A stretch of DNA of 64,000 bases. It comes from Zea mays (lineage: Eukaryota > Streptophyta > Magnoliopsida > Poales > Poaceae). The translations under genes and the position numbers were made by a program. Below, piece by piece: positions 45,062 to 58,554 of this stretch. Within the stretch, counting starts at the first letter, position 1, and the number at the start of each line of letters is the position of its first letter. The DNA lies in the NCBI RefSeq assembly GCF_902167145.1, contig NC_050096.1, forward strand, positions 77,620,683 to 77,684,682. Direction: 5' to 3'. The notes beneath the pieces are model-generated. The model was not told where the DNA came from. It was given only the letters and a program-made list of their open reading frames with translations, and did no database searches.

Positions 45062-45853
45062 ATCTCCCCCTTTTTGGTGATTTATGCCAACACAACATAA
45101 AGCAACTAGAACAAGTGCAAAATCACTTCAAATAAAAACAAATTTGAGTTTTATTCAATTTTGCCATATATGGATCATCCTTTGCCACCACTTGGTTTGT
45201 TTTTGCAAATCAAACTCAGATCTCTATTTCTATGTCAAACACACATGTTGAGGCATAAAGAGAGTCATTCCAAAAGAGATTGATCAAAGATTTCAAAAAC
45301 TCCCCCTATTTCCCATAATCAACACTTCTCCCCACAAGAAACCAACTTTTGACAATAGAGACAATAAAACATAAAAGCTTTTGACACAACAAAAACTCTA
45401 TTCTACTATTTTCAAAATCTCTCAAGTGGTAGCTGATCCATTTATTGCTTTGGCCTTTATTTTCTCCCCCTTTGGCATCAAGCACCAAAACGGAATCAAT
45501 CTTGGCCTCTCAACCCCATTGCCTCACCAAAATCTTCAATTAAGAGCAAATGGCAATAAGAGTTCATGAGATGGACTTGGAATAAGTTACCCTCTCATCG
45601 GAGTGCAGTGGAAGTCTTCCATGGTCCAAGTCCACCTTTTCCCTTTCAAGCCTCCTTGGAGACTAAATCATCAAACTCAACCACATGGTTAGTCTCAAAG
45701 GGTCAAGTTGTAACACATCTCCCCCTTAACATGTGCATCACTTTGCACCGGACTTGTGAGGTCCAGGGAGTGTTTGTACAACTTGAGCACCACAATAAGC
45801 AACAAAATGCAAAAGGAACATGATCAAAAGCATAAATACATGTATGCTATAAT
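45062..45853 (-). other. 3' non-coding region with multiple polypurine tracts, element B
   Basis: CTCCCCCTTT-type blocks (PPT reverse complements) occur near 45063, 45301, 45467 and 45719. This parallels the region 4316-5064 of element A. There is no env-like frame of note. Confidence 0.7.
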
Positions 45854-48826
45854 TCAATCCAGGTTCCGCGAATCTAAGACATTTAGCTCACTACGCAACC
45901 TGCAAAAGGTCTTCTCATCTAGAGGCTTAGTGAAGATATCGGCTAGCTGGTTCTCGGTGCTAACATGAAACACTTCGATATCTCCCTTTTGCTGGTGGTC
46001 TCTCAAAAAGTGATGCCGGATGTCTATGTGCTTTGTGCGGCTGTGCTCAACAGGATTCTCCGCCATGCGGATAGCACTCTCATTATCACATAGGAGTGGG
46101 ACTTTGCTCAGATTGTAGCCAAAGTCCCTGAGGGTTTGCCTCATCCAAAGTAGTTGCGCGCAACACTGTCCTGCGGCAACGTACTCGGCCTCAGCGGTGG
46201 ATAGGGCAACGGATGTTTGTTTCTTAGAGTTCCATGACACCAGGGACCTTCCTAAGAATTGGCACGTCCCCGATGTACTCTTCCTATCGACCTTACATCC
46301 GGCATAGTCGGAGTCTGAGTATCCAACCAAGTCAAAGGTAGACCCCTTTGGATACCAGAGCCCGAAGCAAGGCGTAGCAACCAAATATCTAAGAATCCGC
46401 TTCACCGCCACTAAGTGACACTCCTTAGGATCGGATTGAAATCTAGCACACATGCATACGCTAAGCATAATATCCGGTCTACTAGCACATAAGTAAAGCA
46501 AGGAACCTATCATTGACCGGTATGCTTTTTGATCAACGGACTTACCTCCTTTGTTGAGGTCGGTGTGTCCGTCGGTCCCCATCGGAGTCTTTGCGGGCTT
46601 GGCGTCCTTCATTCCAAACCGCTTTAGCAGATCTTGCGTGTACTTCGTTTGGGAGATGAAGGTGCCATCCTTGAGTTGCTTCACTTGGAACCCAAGGAAG
46701 TAGTTCAACTCGCCCATCATCGACATCTCGAATTTCTGCGTCATCACCCTGCTAAACTCTTCACAAGACTTTTGGTTAGTAGAACCAAATATTATGTCAT
46801 CGACATAAATTTGGCACACAAACAAATCACCATTACAAGTCTTAGTAAAAAGAGTTGGATCGGCTTTCCCAACCTTGAAAGCATTAGTAATTAAGAAATC
46901 TCTAAGGCATTCATACCATGCTCTTGGGGCTTGCTTAAGTCCATAGAGCGCCTTAGAGAGCTTACACACGTGGTCGGGGTACCGTTCATCCTCGAAGCCA
47001 GGGGGTTGCTCCACGTACACCTCCTCCTTGATTGGCCCGTTGAGGAAAGCGCTCTTCACATCCATTTGGTACAGCCTAAAAGAATGGTGAGCGGCATATG
47101 CTAGCAAGATTCGAATTGACTCTAGCCTAGCCACAGGAGCAAAAGTCTCCTCGAAATCCAAACCTGCGACTTGGGCGTAACCTTTTGCCACAAGTCGAGC
47201 CTTGTTCCTCGTCACCACCCCGTGCTCGTCCTGTTTGTTGCGGAACACCCACTTGGTTCCCACAACATTTTGCTTTGGACGAGGCACCAGTGTCCAAACT
47301 TCATTACGCTTGAAGTTGTTAAGCTCCTCCTGCATGGCCAACACCCAGTCCGGATCTAGCAAGGCCTCCTCTACCCTGAAAGGCTCAATAGAAGAGACAA
47401 AAGAGTAATGTTCACAAAAATTAACTAATCGAGATCGAGTAGTTACTCCCTTGCTAATGTCACCCAGAATTTGGTCGACGGGATGATCCCTTTGAATCAT
47501 CGCTCGAACTTGGGTTGGAGGTGCCGGTTGCGCTTCTTCCTCCATCACATGATCATCTTGTGCTCCCCCTTGATCAAGCGCCTCCACTTGAGGTACCTGT
47601 TCGTCATCTTCGGTTGGGGTATGCACCTTTGTTGAGGAAGAAGGTTGATCTCGTTCATCTTGTTCCTGTGGCCGTACTTCTCCAATCGCCATGGTCCGTA
47701 TAGCGGCCGTCGGAACATCTTCTTCATCTATATCATCACAATCAAAAACTTGCTCTGACGTCTTCTTGAGTAGGCGATGAAGGTAGACCCTGTTGATGGC
47801 GTGGCAAGCCGTGTTCACGGCTTCCGTCCAAAAGCACTCGGGGGTCTTGAACTCTCCTAGCATCGTTCTCGCCATATCGATGAGCGTCCTGTTCTTCCTC
47901 TCTACCACACCATTTTGCTGTGGTGTGTAGGGAGCGGAGAACTCATGCTTGATCCCTTCTTCTTCAAGGAATTCCTCCACTTGAAGATTCTTGAACTCGG
48001 ACCCGTTGTCGCTCCTTATCTTCTTCACTTTGAGCTCAAACTCATTTTGAGCTCTCCTGAGGAAGCGCTTGAGGGTCCCTTGGGTTTCAGACTTATCCTG
48101 CAAAAAGAACACCCAAGTGAAGCGGGAAAAGTCATCAACAATAACCAGACCATACTTACTTCCTCCTATGCTCAGATAGGCGACGGGTCCGAAGAGATCC
48201 ATATGCAACAGCTCCAGAGGTCTTGAAGTGGTCATCACATTCTTGCTGTGATGCGCTCCTCCCACCTGTTTACCTGCTTGACAAGCTGCACAAGGTCTAT
48301 CTTTTTCGAATTGAACATTAGTTAGACCTATCACGTGTTCTCCCTTTAGAAGCTTGTGAAGGTTCTTCATCCCCACATGTGCTAAGCGGCGATGCCACAG
48401 CCAACCCATGCTAGTCTTAGCTATTAAGCATGCATCTAGACCGGCATCTTCTTTTGCAAAATCAACTAAATAAAGTTTGCCGTCTAATACACCCTTAAAA
48501 GCTAGTGAACCATCACTTCTTCTAAAGACAGACACATCTACATTTGTAAATAGACAGTTATACCCCATGTTGCATAATTGACTAACAGATAGCAAATTAT
48601 AACCAAGAGACTCTACTAAGAACACATTAGATATAGAGTGCTCATTAGAAATTGCAATTTTACCTAGCCCTTTTACCTTGCCTTGATTCCCATCACCGAA
48701 TATAATTGAATCTTGGGAATTCTTATTCTTGACGTAGGAGGTGAACATCTTCTTCTCCCCCGTCATATGGTTTGTGCATCCGCTGTCTATAATCCAGCTT
48801 GAACCCCCGGATGCATAAACCTGCAA
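45854..48826 (-). CDS. pol polyprotein, Sirevirus element B (internal deletion)
   Basis: 990 codons are open. Protease DSGCTNH starts near residue 14. The integrase zinc site is H145/H150/C179/C182, and the catalytic triad is D210, D273, E309 with 35 residues between the last two. RT has YVDD at residues 674-677 (46807-46796). RNase H ([16 protein letters not shown], then STAEAEY and DNESAI) runs to the end LDSRNLD. At residues 356-357 (KKTS|EQV, near 47758) the integrase passes straight into the acidic linker, without the stretch that follows KKTS in element A (YELLTG...). Integrase C-terminal function is doubtful. The frame starts without ATG just after the gag stop, so expression needs stop bypass, frameshift or splicing. 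It makes DNA from the element RNA and inserts it. Confidence 0.92.
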   Translation of the reverse strand: MQVYASGGSSWIIDSGCTNHMTGEKKMFTSYVKNKNSQDSIIFGDGNQGKVKGLGKIAISNEHSISNVFLVESLGYNLLSVSQLCNMGYNCLFTNVDVSVFRRSDGSLAFKGVLDGKLYLVDFAKEDAGLDACLIAKTSMGWLWHRRLAHVGMKNLHKLLKGEHVIGLTNVQFEKDRPCAACQAGKQVGGAHHSKNVMTTSRPLELLHMDLFGPVAYLSIGGSKYGLVIVDDFSRFTWVFFLQDKSETQGTLKRFLRRAQNEFELKVKKIRSDNGSEFKNLQVEEFLEEEGIKHEFSAPYTPQQNGVVERKNRTLIDMARTMLGEFKTPECFWTEAVNTACHAINRVYLHRLLKKTSEQVFDCDDIDEEDVPTAAIRTMAIGEVRPQEQDERDQPSSSTKVHTPTEDDEQVPQVEALDQGGAQDDHVMEEEAQPAPPTQVRAMIQRDHPVDQILGDISKGVTTRSRLVNFCEHYSFVSSIEPFRVEEALLDPDWVLAMQEELNNFKRNEVWTLVPRPKQNVVGTKWVFRNKQDEHGVVTRNKARLVAKGYAQVAGLDFEETFAPVARLESIRILLAYAAHHSFRLYQMDVKSAFLNGPIKEEVYVEQPPGFEDERYPDHVCKLSKALYGLKQAPRAWYECLRDFLITNAFKVGKADPTLFTKTCNGDLFVCQIYVDDIIFGSTNQKSCEEFSRVMTQKFEMSMMGELNYFLGFQVKQLKDGTFISQTKYTQDLLKRFGMKDAKPAKTPMGTDGHTDLNKGGKSVDQKAYRSMIGSLLYLCASRPDIMLSVCMCARFQSDPKECHLVAVKRILRYLVATPCFGLWYPKGSTFDLVGYSDSDYAGCKVDRKSTSGTCQFLGRSLVSWNSKKQTSVALSTAEAEYVAAGQCCAQLLWMRQTLRDFGYNLSKVPLLCDNESAIRMAENPVEHSRTKHIDIRHHFLRDHQQKGDIEVFHVSTENQLADIFTKPLDEKTFCRLRSELNVLDSRNLD

Positions 48827-48833
48827 GGCAAAT

Positions 48834-51203
48834 TTAGGCTTGGGTTTTAGGTACCCAACTCATGTTGGGTCCTGCAAGGTTAGCACAAATATTCTTAGGG
48901 ACCCAAATGCAAGTTTTATCTCCCTTGCATCTTGCCCCTAACTTCCTAGCAATTACCTTTTTACCCTTTCTACAAATAGCAAAGGGAGCATTGCAGGCAT
49001 AATAAATGGTAGAAGGTTCATTTGCTACTTTCCTAGGAGCATGAATAACATTCTTTTTAGGAACAACATTTTTCCTAGTAACATTTCTATCATACACATA
49101 TGAAGAACTAGGAGCAAACATGGCATGAGAATCATAAACATGTGAATCATTACAAGCATTTCTAGCATGTCTCCTATCATGGTACATGAAAGCATGATTC
49201 TTCTTAACACTATTAGCCATAGGAGCCTTCCCTTTCTCCTTGGTGGAGATAGGAGTCTTATGGCTTGTTAAGTTCTTGGCTTCCCTCTTGAAGCCAAGCC
49301 CATCCTTAATTGAGGGGTGTCTACCAACCGTGTAGGCATCCCTAGCAAATTTTAGTTTATCAAAATCACTTTTGCTAGTCTTAAGTTGAGCATTAAGACT
49401 AGCTACTTCATCATTTAGTTTTGAAATTGAAACTCGGTGTTCATTACAAGCATTAATGTCAAAATCCTTACACCTAGTACAAATTGCAACATGTTCTACA
49501 CAAGAGTTAGATTTATTTGCTACTTCTAATTTAGCATTCAATTCATCATTAATGCTCTTTAAGTTAGAAATAGAATCATGGCATGTTGACACTTCACAAG
49601 CAAGCATTTCATTCCTCTTAATTTCTAATGCAAGAGATTTTTGAGCCTCTACAAACTTATCATGTTCTTCATACAACAAATCTTCTTGCTTTTCTAAAAG
49701 TATATTCTTTTCATTCAAGGCATCAATTAATTCATTAATTTTGTCTATCTTAGATCTATCTAAGCCCTTGAACAAACATGAATAATCTACTTCATCCTCA
49801 TCACTAGATTCGTCCTCACTTGAAGAAGCATAGGTAGAGTTGCGAGTACATACCTTCTTCTCCCTTGCCATAAGGCATGTGTGACGCTCGTTGGGGAAGA
49901 GGGTTGATTTGTTGAAGGTGGTGGCGGCGAGTCCTTCATTGTCGGAGTCGGACGAGGAGCAATCCGAGTCCCACTCCTTGCCTAGATGCGCCTCGCCCTT
50001 TGCCTTCTTATAATGCTTCTTCTTTTCCCTCTTGTTTCCCTTTTCCTGGTCACTTTCATTATCAGGACAGTTAGCAATAAAATGACCAAGCTTACCGCAT
50101 TTGAAGCATGATCGCTTCCCCTTGGTCTTAGTCTTGCTCGGCTGTCCATTGCGGCCCTTTAGCACCGTCTTGAATCGCTTAATGATGAGAGCCATTTCTT
50201 CATCATTAAGCCCGGCCGCCTCAATTTGCGCCACCTTGCTTGGTAGTGCCTCCTTGCTCCTCGATGCCTTGAGAGCAATGGGTTGAGGCTCGTGGATTGG
50301 ACCGTTCAACGCGTCATCGACGTACCTTGCCTCCTTGATCATCATCCGCCCGCTTACAAATTTTCCAAGAATTTCTTCGGGCGACATTTTGGTGTACCTG
50401 GGATTCTCACGAATATTATTCACCAAATGAGGATCAAGAACAGTAAAGGACCTTAGCATTAGGCGGACGACGTCGTGGTCCGTCCATCGCGTGCTTCCAT
50501 AGCTCCTTATTTTGTTGACAAGAGTCTTGAGCCGGTTGTATGTTTGAGTTGGCTCCTCGCCCCTTATCATCGCGAACCGTCCAAGCTCGCCCTCCACCAA
50601 CTCCATTTTGGTGAGCAAGGTAGCGTCATTTCCCTCATGAGAGATCTTGAGGGTATCCCAGATTTGCTTGGCGTTATCCAAGCCACTCACTTTATTATAT
50701 TCATCCCTGCACAATGAGGCTAGAAGAACAGTAGTAGCTTGTGCATTCTTATGGATTTGCTCATTAATGAATATAGGACTATCCGAACTATTAAAGTGCA
50801 TTCCACTATCTACAATCTCCCATATGCTAGGATGGAGAGAGAATAGGTGACTACGCATTTTGTGGCTCCAAAATCCGTAGTCCTCCCCATCAAAGTGTGG
50901 GGGCTTGCCGAGTGGAATAGAAAGCAAATGTGAATTTGAACTTTGCGGAATAGTAGAATAGTCAAAAGAAAAGTTAGAATTAACCGGTTTCCTTTGTTTG
51001 TCGTGGTCGTCGTCCTTTTGGGAAGAAGAGGACTCATCGCTGTCGTAGTAGACGATCTCCTTGATGCGTCTTGTCTTCTTCTTCTTCCCATCTTTTCGCT
51101 TGTGGCCCGAGCCCGAGTCATTGGACTTGTCATCCCTTGGCTCGTTGACGAAGGACTCCTTCTCCTTGTCGTTGATCACAATTCCCTTCCCCTTAGGATC
51201 CAT
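48834..51203 (-). CDS. gag polyprotein, Sirevirus element B
   Basis: 789 codons from ATG 51203 (MDPKGKGIV), 30 bases inside the primer site. The order is: a basic/acidic N-terminus with [10 protein letters not shown], the gag/UBN2-like domain (about residues 90-290), and the zinc knuckle [14 protein letters not shown] (about residues 365-378, intact CCHC). A Ser/Asp-rich spacer, a long coiled coil (about 480-640), and a Cys-containing tail ending WVPKTQA follow. It is intact, unlike element A. It would assemble virus-like particles and package RNA. It ends with TAA ten bases before the pol frame, which is in +1 register. Confidence 0.93.
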   Translation of the reverse strand: MDPKGKGIVINDKEKESFVNEPRDDKSNDSGSGHKRKDGKKKKTRRIKEIVYYDSDESSSSQKDDDHDKQRKPVNSNFSFDYSTIPQSSNSHLLSIPLGKPPHFDGEDYGFWSHKMRSHLFSLHPSIWEIVDSGMHFNSSDSPIFINEQIHKNAQATTVLLASLCRDEYNKVSGLDNAKQIWDTLKISHEGNDATLLTKMELVEGELGRFAMIRGEEPTQTYNRLKTLVNKIRSYGSTRWTDHDVVRLMLRSFTVLDPHLVNNIRENPRYTKMSPEEILGKFVSGRMMIKEARYVDDALNGPIHEPQPIALKASRSKEALPSKVAQIEAAGLNDEEMALIIKRFKTVLKGRNGQPSKTKTKGKRSCFKCGKLGHFIANCPDNESDQEKGNKREKKKHYKKAKGEAHLGKEWDSDCSSSDSDNEGLAATTFNKSTLFPNERHTCLMAREKKVCTRNSTYASSSEDESSDEDEVDYSCLFKGLDRSKIDKINELIDALNEKNILLEKQEDLLYEEHDKFVEAQKSLALEIKRNEMLACEVSTCHDSISNLKSINDELNAKLEVANKSNSCVEHVAICTRCKDFDINACNEHRVSISKLNDEVASLNAQLKTSKSDFDKLKFARDAYTVGRHPSIKDGLGFKREAKNLTSHKTPISTKEKGKAPMANSVKKNHAFMYHDRRHARNACNDSHVYDSHAMFAPSSSYVYDRNVTRKNVVPKKNVIHAPRKVANEPSTIYYACNAPFAICRKGKKVIARKLGARCKGDKTCIWVPKNICANLAGPNMSWVPKTQA

Positions 51204-51237
51204 CTCTTCGGGCGGTTAGTCCCTTTTTGAAGAGAAC

Positions 51238-51250
51238 GGCTCTGATACCA
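51238..51250 (-). other. primer-binding site (initiator-Met type), element B
   Basis: The minus strand reads TGGTATCAGAGCC, two bases inside the 5' LTR. Confidence 0.8.
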
Positions 51251-51252
51251 AT

Positions 51253-52511
51253 TGAGAGCACCTAGAGGGGGGGGTGAATAGGTGATCCTGTAAAAACTTA
51301 ACTTATAGCCACAAAAACTTGTTAAGGGTTAGCACAATAGTTGCCAAGTGGCTAAAGAGGAAATCTAGCACAATACGATAATCACAGAGAATTCAACACA
51401 GAGGAGACACGGTGATTTATCCCGTGGTTCGGCCAAGTACAAAACTTGCCTACTCCACGTTGTGGCGTCCCAACGGACGAGGGTTGCAATCAACCCCTCT
51501 TAAGCGGTCCAAAGACCCACTTGAATACCACAGTATTTTGCCTTGCTTATCTTTATCCCACTTGCAAGGAATCTCCACAAATTGGAGTCTCTCGCCCTTA
51601 CACTTAAGATTCACAAAGAAGCACGGAGTAAGGGAGGGAAGCAACACACACAAATCCACAGCGAAATGCGCACACACACGGCCAAGAATCGAGCTCAAAG
51701 ACTATCTCACAGTTTCTCACAAGAACAGAGCTCGAATCACTTAGAATCACAAACGGATGCGCAAAGACTGAGTGTGGATGATCAAGAATGCTCAAGAGTT
51801 GCTTGGTGTACTCCTCCATGCGCCAAGGGGTCCCTTTTATAGCCCCAAGGCAGCTAGGAGCCGTTGGGAACAAATCTGGAAGGCCATCTTTGCCTTCTGT
51901 CTCGTGGCGCACCGGACAGTCCGGTGCACACCGGACACTGTCCGGTGCCCGATTTGTTTCCATAAACAGCGCATCCGACCGTTGCTGTCTGAGTCAGATC
52001 TGCGCACCGTTGGCGCACCGGACATGTCCGGTGCACACCGGACAGTCCGGTGTACCTTTCCGACCGTTGGCTCGGCCACGTGTCGCGCACCGATCGCGCG
52101 GCCGACCGTTGGCCCGGTCGACCGTTGGCTCACCGGACAGTCCGGTGCACACCGGACAGTCCGGTGAATTTTAGCCGAAGTCGCCGGAGAAAAACCCGAG
52201 AGCGGCCTCTTCGGCCGAGGCGGCCTGGCGCACCGGACACTGTCCGGTGCACCACCGGACAGTCCGGTGCCCCAGACCGAAGCAGCCCCTTGGCTGCACA
52301 CAGCCAAGTCTTCTCTTCTCTTCTTTTTTCTGTTTCTAACACTTAGACAAATATATTAGTACACAAAACCAATGTACTAAGACTTAGAAACATACCTTTG
52401 CTCTAGATTTGCACTTTGTTCATCCATTGCATAAATCCACATTAAAGCACTTGTGTTGGCACTTAATCACCAAAATACTTAGAAATGGCCCAAGGGCACA
52501 TTTCCCTTTCA
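51253..52511 (-). repeat. 5' LTR (right) of Sirevirus element B
   Basis: Ends are TGAGAGCACC and CCCTTTCA on the plus strand. The minus-strand TATAAAAG is at 51841-51834. Palindrome cluster at 51906-52270. Confidence 0.95.
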
Positions 52512-52516
52512 GTATT

Positions 52517-55500
52517 ATCATCACAACAAGATTTGACACTTAGAAAGGTCAAACAATGCTAAACGTAAATTCTGTCCAGACTTGGACATAATTCAACTAC
52601 TCAATTCAAAAATCCATAATTGGAGTCTCAATCATCCAATTCAGGTGCTCCCAGACTTTTTAGAAAGCTAGTAGAATTGTCTATAATTCATTTATAAACA
52701 TATCAAGTTAATTCAATGCATATTAAGGTCAAAAGACACGAGAAAGGCTCTGCTGTCCAAATTTGGACAGATTCAGAGATCACACTTAAAACAGTTGTAA
52801 CTTAACTTAGAGATCTCCAAAAAATTAACCCAAAATTTGTTGGAACGATTAAGAAAAGTACTACAACTTCTTTATAATTTATAATAAGTTATTTGAAGTT
52901 TAAATTGGGCAAACAAGGTCAGCTTCGAAATCTGTACAGAATCTGCACAGATTTCAAGACTGGACTTGAGAAAATCATAACTCCCAAACTACTAGACCTA
53001 TGGTCATGAAATTTTTACACAAGTAAGATAAAGAAGTTGGCTACAACTTTTATATATAACATCTCTACAGAAAAGATGGTTTACTTCATTGAACTAGCTG
53101 CATAACTAAAACTGGTCATGCAGTCCCAATAGCAAGCAATAGATTTTATCAGGTTCATTACTCTTCTAAGATTAAGCGTTCATTGAAAGACTAATAACTT
53201 TAGGTTCTTCATTACGAGACACCTAGAACAAATATAAGTATAGAAACAATATGATAACTTTTTAAATCATTTAAGCCTAATCTCACATCCTGCAAACAAA
53301 AATCAATTTAAGCATGTTATGTCTGCCCACATATTCATCCAAGCACATTCTATACATGATATCATAACTCCCTGCAGCTAACAAAATTTTGCAAATATAA
53401 ACTCATTGAAAAGATTATAACATTCCCTAGAACTTTTATTATAATGAGTGTCTCGGAATTGGTTTCCAAACCGATAAAACAATGCAACTCTTTTGTTGCA
53501 AAACTGATAGGATTGAAACAATGAACAACTAAAATTCAAAAACCTATAACTCCTGCTATACTCAACTTAAACTACAACGAACACGCGTTGGAAAAGTTTT
53601 GAAAATTGTCCACGACTTTTGCAATAAAGTTGCACCCAAATTTATCCTTATAGCCCTCAACTCTGCATGACCTACAGCTAAAATCAGCCTGAGATACTAC
53701 ACATTAGAGATTCGACTTATATCCGGGCAACCACCTCTCCAAATCTATTTAATAGACAGTTACAAGTAAATACCCATTAAAAAGGTACTGAAAAGACCTA
53801 CAAGTTTTGCTTAAAGAGAATTCGCAAATTTGTGCTCTGCAACTATCAAAACGCGGTCGATTTATTGGTGATTATAACGACGCCTAAAGTTCAGACACAA
53901 CAGTGCAACAACTTCAGAGCAACCTAACTCCAATTATATGCAATGAGAATTAGAAACCCATACTCTTTGAAAAGATCATGAAATTACTAAAACTTTCATA
54001 ATCCACAAAGACCAAATTATACCATCTTCAATGTCTACTCTTCCGTACAAAATTAAAGACTCACTCTGCTAGAGACACCAACAAAGATGTTTTAAGAAAC
54101 CCATATCTCTCAAATGTTTAGACCAAACATGGTGATTAAGCATCCTATGGAAAGATGAAGAAACATACTACAAAACATTCTAGATAAGTGAAGCCTGATT
54201 CAGCCTCCAACTAATTTAAAATGCCTCCCGAAACCAAACAACACATTATCAACAATAAAAAAACAATATAAAATGAAACTCAAGTCATTGGCAGGTGCAA
54301 TCAACACTAGGATTTTCCACTACCAAACTGGGATGCAACTCCACAAAGTCTTTAAATAACACTCTACCAAATAGGTTAGAACACTAAGCACAACAATCCA
54401 TGAATTCAACAACCTCGTTTGTTAATGCCACTAAGGTCAAACATCCATGTATCAACAATGTATGAAACACCTGACATATCCGTCTCCAGCACTATAAAAC
54501 ATGGTTGTTATTACACTAGAATCCAACTACTAGAAATCTCCAAAACTATTCTGTTGACGTGAAGCAAATGGTGCTCATGTCATATAACATCTTTTTCTCC
54601 TCTCAAAAGAGATAAAATTTGCAATACTCATAAAGCAATGGAGGGATAACAACAAGAAAAACTAATGTACTTCTTGACACAGACTCATGCAAAAGCTTCA
54701 TAAATATTACTTTCAACACTAAAATAATAACACGATACTATGCTCAACAGGAGTAATTGGACTTCAATAAGACAATCCACCTAACCAAACTACCTTGATT
54801 AACCTCACATACAACAATACCTCCTATTATTGCACTTTAACAATTTGTACCTAGTGATGTCATAGGATGAATTCAAAGTAGTAGACATACATGATCTATC
54901 AAACCATCATTCATATAAAAAAAAATCTCCATCTGATGCAACAACCACATGATTATAGAGATAGATGACTAACAAACATAAGCAACTTCCAGTTAAACAT
55001 TGACTTTGTTTAAGATAAAGTGGTCCAAATAATAATTCAACAAGCATGCATAGAGAACTGATCATATAAAAAAACTACCATATATCATCGGCGATTAAAA
55101 ACAATATAAAACGGGTTGTCCATATCGTCCACATGACTAGCCTCCAACAAATAAAAATTATGCATAACCTTTTTGGCTATAGAAACAAACCATAGAAGGA
55201 AAACATGCATGCCTCTTCAACTATAATATAGACATAAAATCCACTTGAAATCACCCTATTTATTATTAAAAATAAGGTTGCACACCATAAGAAAACCTAT
55301 CATGTAAACATGGTTGAACTTATCTATCCACGTCATCTTACCAATTCACTTGAGTTCTACCAGTCTCAAGATTTCATAGACAGTACAACATTGCCTTTGC
55401 TCTATGGAGACAAACCTATTGTACTCTAAGATCAAGTTGTCAAGTAGCCACACTAGCCAAAAAAAAGGTGAGGTGTAAAGCACTGCACCCATGGAAATAT

Positions 55501-56048
55501 TACATTGATAAGTTGGGTTGTAACCCAACAGTCAATCAAACTCAACAACACCATAAAACTACATTGTATAGTGTTTTCACACTACACCAAGTCGGATTAG
55601 ATCCTCTATACACAAGCTCAATAAACAATCGGTCCTACAAGTACTAGAACCCAAGAATCCTTTTGGGAAAAAAACATCCACAGTCAAGCATATAGAAATA
55701 TATGATGGTAATAGCTCAGAGATTAGTAAACATTGCATCCCAAAAAAACATCATGACAATATGTATATAAAACAAGTACATTAGTAGCTTCACTTGCATA
55801 ATAATTTCAATAACAACCACATCAAGAAACCAATATTAAATAGAAGTAACATTTCATATCAAGCATTACGTCGTTAACGACATACCCCATCAAACCATAA
55901 AGGGATTTGGAGTAAGGAAATTCTAGTCATCTATACAATAAAATACTAATATGAAAGATATATGAACCCATACCCTTCCTATATGTGCAAGTGTGTCAAA
56001 TTTATCTTCAAATTGCGTAGAATCTAAAGCCTATGCTTTGATACCAAC
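52517..56048 (-). other. interior of element E, right part
   Basis: 3.5 kb of AT-rich sequence with no long frames and no gag or pol motifs on either strand. The last bases (56029-56047) hold the reverse complement of primer site TTGGTATCAAAGCATAGGC. Confidence 0.75.
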
Positions 56049-58524
56049 TGTAACACTCCGGGTTCCACAAACAACCCGGAATGCTACTGAACTACACTTC
56101 CGACGTCCATATATAAAATTTCGGCAGCATCCCCTTTGCAAGATTGCATAAAAGAGGGGGCAACAGAGTATAAACATATATCAGGACTAAAACATACTAA
56201 GTATTATTAATCGGCTAGCAAGGAAAGATAAACATACGACCTGAACTGAATTAACCAGTGCGCACGACCATATAAAGAAAACAAACTTCCTTTGACAATA
56301 AGTTTCTAATTAAATCATGACTGCGCCTGGGCAGCGTTATTGTGAGAGTAAAAGTGGACGTGCTGCTACTCCCCTCATTCCCAACATGTATCAAGTACCT
56401 GCATTGAGTAATACAAGAGTGAGATGACACATCTCAGCAAGTAAAATAATATCAAACAGTTTAACCACATAAGAACATTGTTTTACCACCACTTGATTCC
56501 ACAACCTTCTTATTACGAAGGTGCAGCACGTATACAACGTACAACACACCTAGTTACCACACCTCACAAGTAGAAACCACAATAGTAACATAGTAATGTC
56601 ACACTTCATATATTCCTCATGAGTGCAAATGTCTGCAAATGCAAGGATGACTTCTGCCTTCATACCACTAAGGATATGAAGTCGCATCGTACCCCTCCTC
56701 GGGCAACGTAAGATGCTAAAAATGTACCGGTACGGTCGGACCATAAGATCACGACATAACTTCAAAATGCAAGATGGATGATGCGATGTGCATGTCATGC
56801 CTACAACACTTCATATAACATGATTCAAAAAGATACTTCAACTTCATCCAAGATGGGAATCAACCACATATATTCTTACCAAATTATGATCATCCACAAT
56901 ATTAGACAATTGAGAATTAATACTTCCAAACAAATAAACTTCATCATAGAATTCAATGATTAACATAATTAAAACTTATGCATACTCAATGACAGGGAAT
57001 AGGATGCAAACCAAACGGTAGCAACCACCACTGTATTTACTTGCCTTTACCGGAAGTTCGGGCAAATCCCTAAGTACGATCCGGAAGTCCACCACCTGTT
57101 TTTGACACCCAATTTCACATAATCAGGCTCATAAGTGACGCCGCACCTACGCACAAACTCAAACCCCGCCGCGGGTTACATCTCTCCCTACACCCACCAA
57201 ACTGCAGCGGCGCTGCTTAATAATTTCATAACTTTAAAATTATGACAGAAGCGGTAACAAACAAAAACTCCAGAGGCATCTACATAAAATTCCCCACAAG
57301 TTTTGTATACAATTTATAATTAAATTCCAATATCTAATTAGCCCAAAACAGTCCACAAGATGAACCCTGTAATCTGTTTTTCTTTGTCTTTTGGACAGCG
57401 ACATACCCGGATTCAAACAGCGATATCTTTTAAAATATAATCCAAATCAAGCGCATAAGTACTAATTGGAAAGATAAGACAAATCTCTACATGATTATCA
57501 TACTGGTTAACACTAATTACCCACGAAAAATTCCCAGAAACTGTTAATACCACTGTTGTTCACCCACCTGAAAATTGTGTTTTTTTGGACAGCAACATAA
57601 CCGGATTCAAACAACGATATCTCCTAAATTATAACTCCGAATCGAGCGCATAAGTACTTGTTGGAAAGATAACATAAAGCCCTACATGATTCTCATACTG
57701 ATTAACACTAATTACTCCCGAAAAATCCCCAGAAACTGCTAATACTGCTGCTGTTCATCCCCCTGAAAATCTGTTTTTTGGACAGCCACCTACCCGGTTT
57801 CAAACGGTGATAACTTTTAATTTATAACTCTAAATTGAGCGCATAAATACTCGTTGGAAAGGTATGCCAAAGTTCTACATGATTCCCAAACTGATTCCCC
57901 TTAATTCTCCACGAAAAATGCCCAGAAAACACTAATTCTGCTGCTGTTCGTCCACCCCCTTAAAATTCTGGACAGCCCTTCTACCAAATCGCACACGCAA
58001 CATCTAAACAATTGGATTGCCGCATAAAATGAACAAGAGATAAACACAAAAATCACCTTGGGTTCTCCCCCTTTTCTTCCTCCCTTCCTCCCTCCACCGA
58101 AAACCGTTGAAGATTTGCACCACGCGACGGAGATCCGAGCGGCAACGAATGGCACCACGGGAGGAGGAGATGGGGGGGGGCTAGGGTTTGATGTGTGGCT
58201 GCAAGTGCTTGAGAAAGGAGGAGATGGGAGGGGGGGCGGCCAAGAGGGTAGGGGAATGGGGGGCGGCTGCACAAAGAATGGGAGGGTTAGGGGGAGGGCG
58301 GCTAGGGTTATGGGGGTTAGTGGGCCGAAACAAGATTTGCGGCCCAACACGCCCACGCGACGGCTCCCGACCCCGTTGCAAGTGCCTAACCAAAGAAATT
58401 CTACTGCCCAACTGGTGAATGTTTTTCCTCAAATTCCAAATTCCCAAAACGCAACTACCGAAAGAGAGAAAAAAAACAAAAAGAATACCCTCCAACTTCT
58501 CTTCTTTGCAAACCGGGTGTCACA
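56049..58524 (-). repeat. 5' LTR (right) of element E
   Basis: It matches 40652-43153 at roughly 99% outside homopolymers, but the G-runs are shorter (about 8, 7 and 6, and one broken as GGGAGGG). It ends GGGTGTCACA before the TSD ATAGG. Confidence 0.92.
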
Positions 58525-58554
58525 ATAGGAAAGAATAAAATAGATTACATCATG

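Larger units (their letters stand above)
43778..52511 (-). mobile_element. young Opie/Ji-like Sirevirus element B, complete
   Basis: LTRs of 1284 bp (43778-45061) and 1259 bp (51253-52511) are flanked by GTATT (43773-43777 and 52512-52516). The LTRs differ by four substitutions, a G-run length and one 22-bp palindrome unit, so insertion was recent: about 0.3%, near 0.1 million years if 1.3e-8 substitutions per site per year applies. Gag and pol frames are intact apart from an in-frame deletion in pol. Primer site TGGTATCAGAGCC (minus, 51250-51238), PPT AAAAAGGGGGAGAT beside 45062. It is nested in element E. Confidence 0.95.
40652..58524 (-). mobile_element. coding-free large LTR element E (LARD-like), split by a Sirevirus
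   Basis: LTRs of 2502 bp (40652-43153) and 2476 bp (56049-58524) are flanked by ATAGG (40647-40651 and 58525-58529). Orientation follows from a purine tract (reverse complement, 43154-43172) next to the left LTR and a TGGTATCAAAGC primer site (reverse complement) next to the right. The interior (43154-43777 plus 52517-56048, about 4.2 kb) has no gag or pol. Its own length without the inserted element is about 9.1 kb. It would depend on another element's proteins. The family is not recognised. Confidence 0.88.

Noticed and set aside
53000..55600. A hidden gene in the long AT-rich interior of element E
   Set aside because: I found no long frame, splice-consistent exon set or protein motif on either strand.
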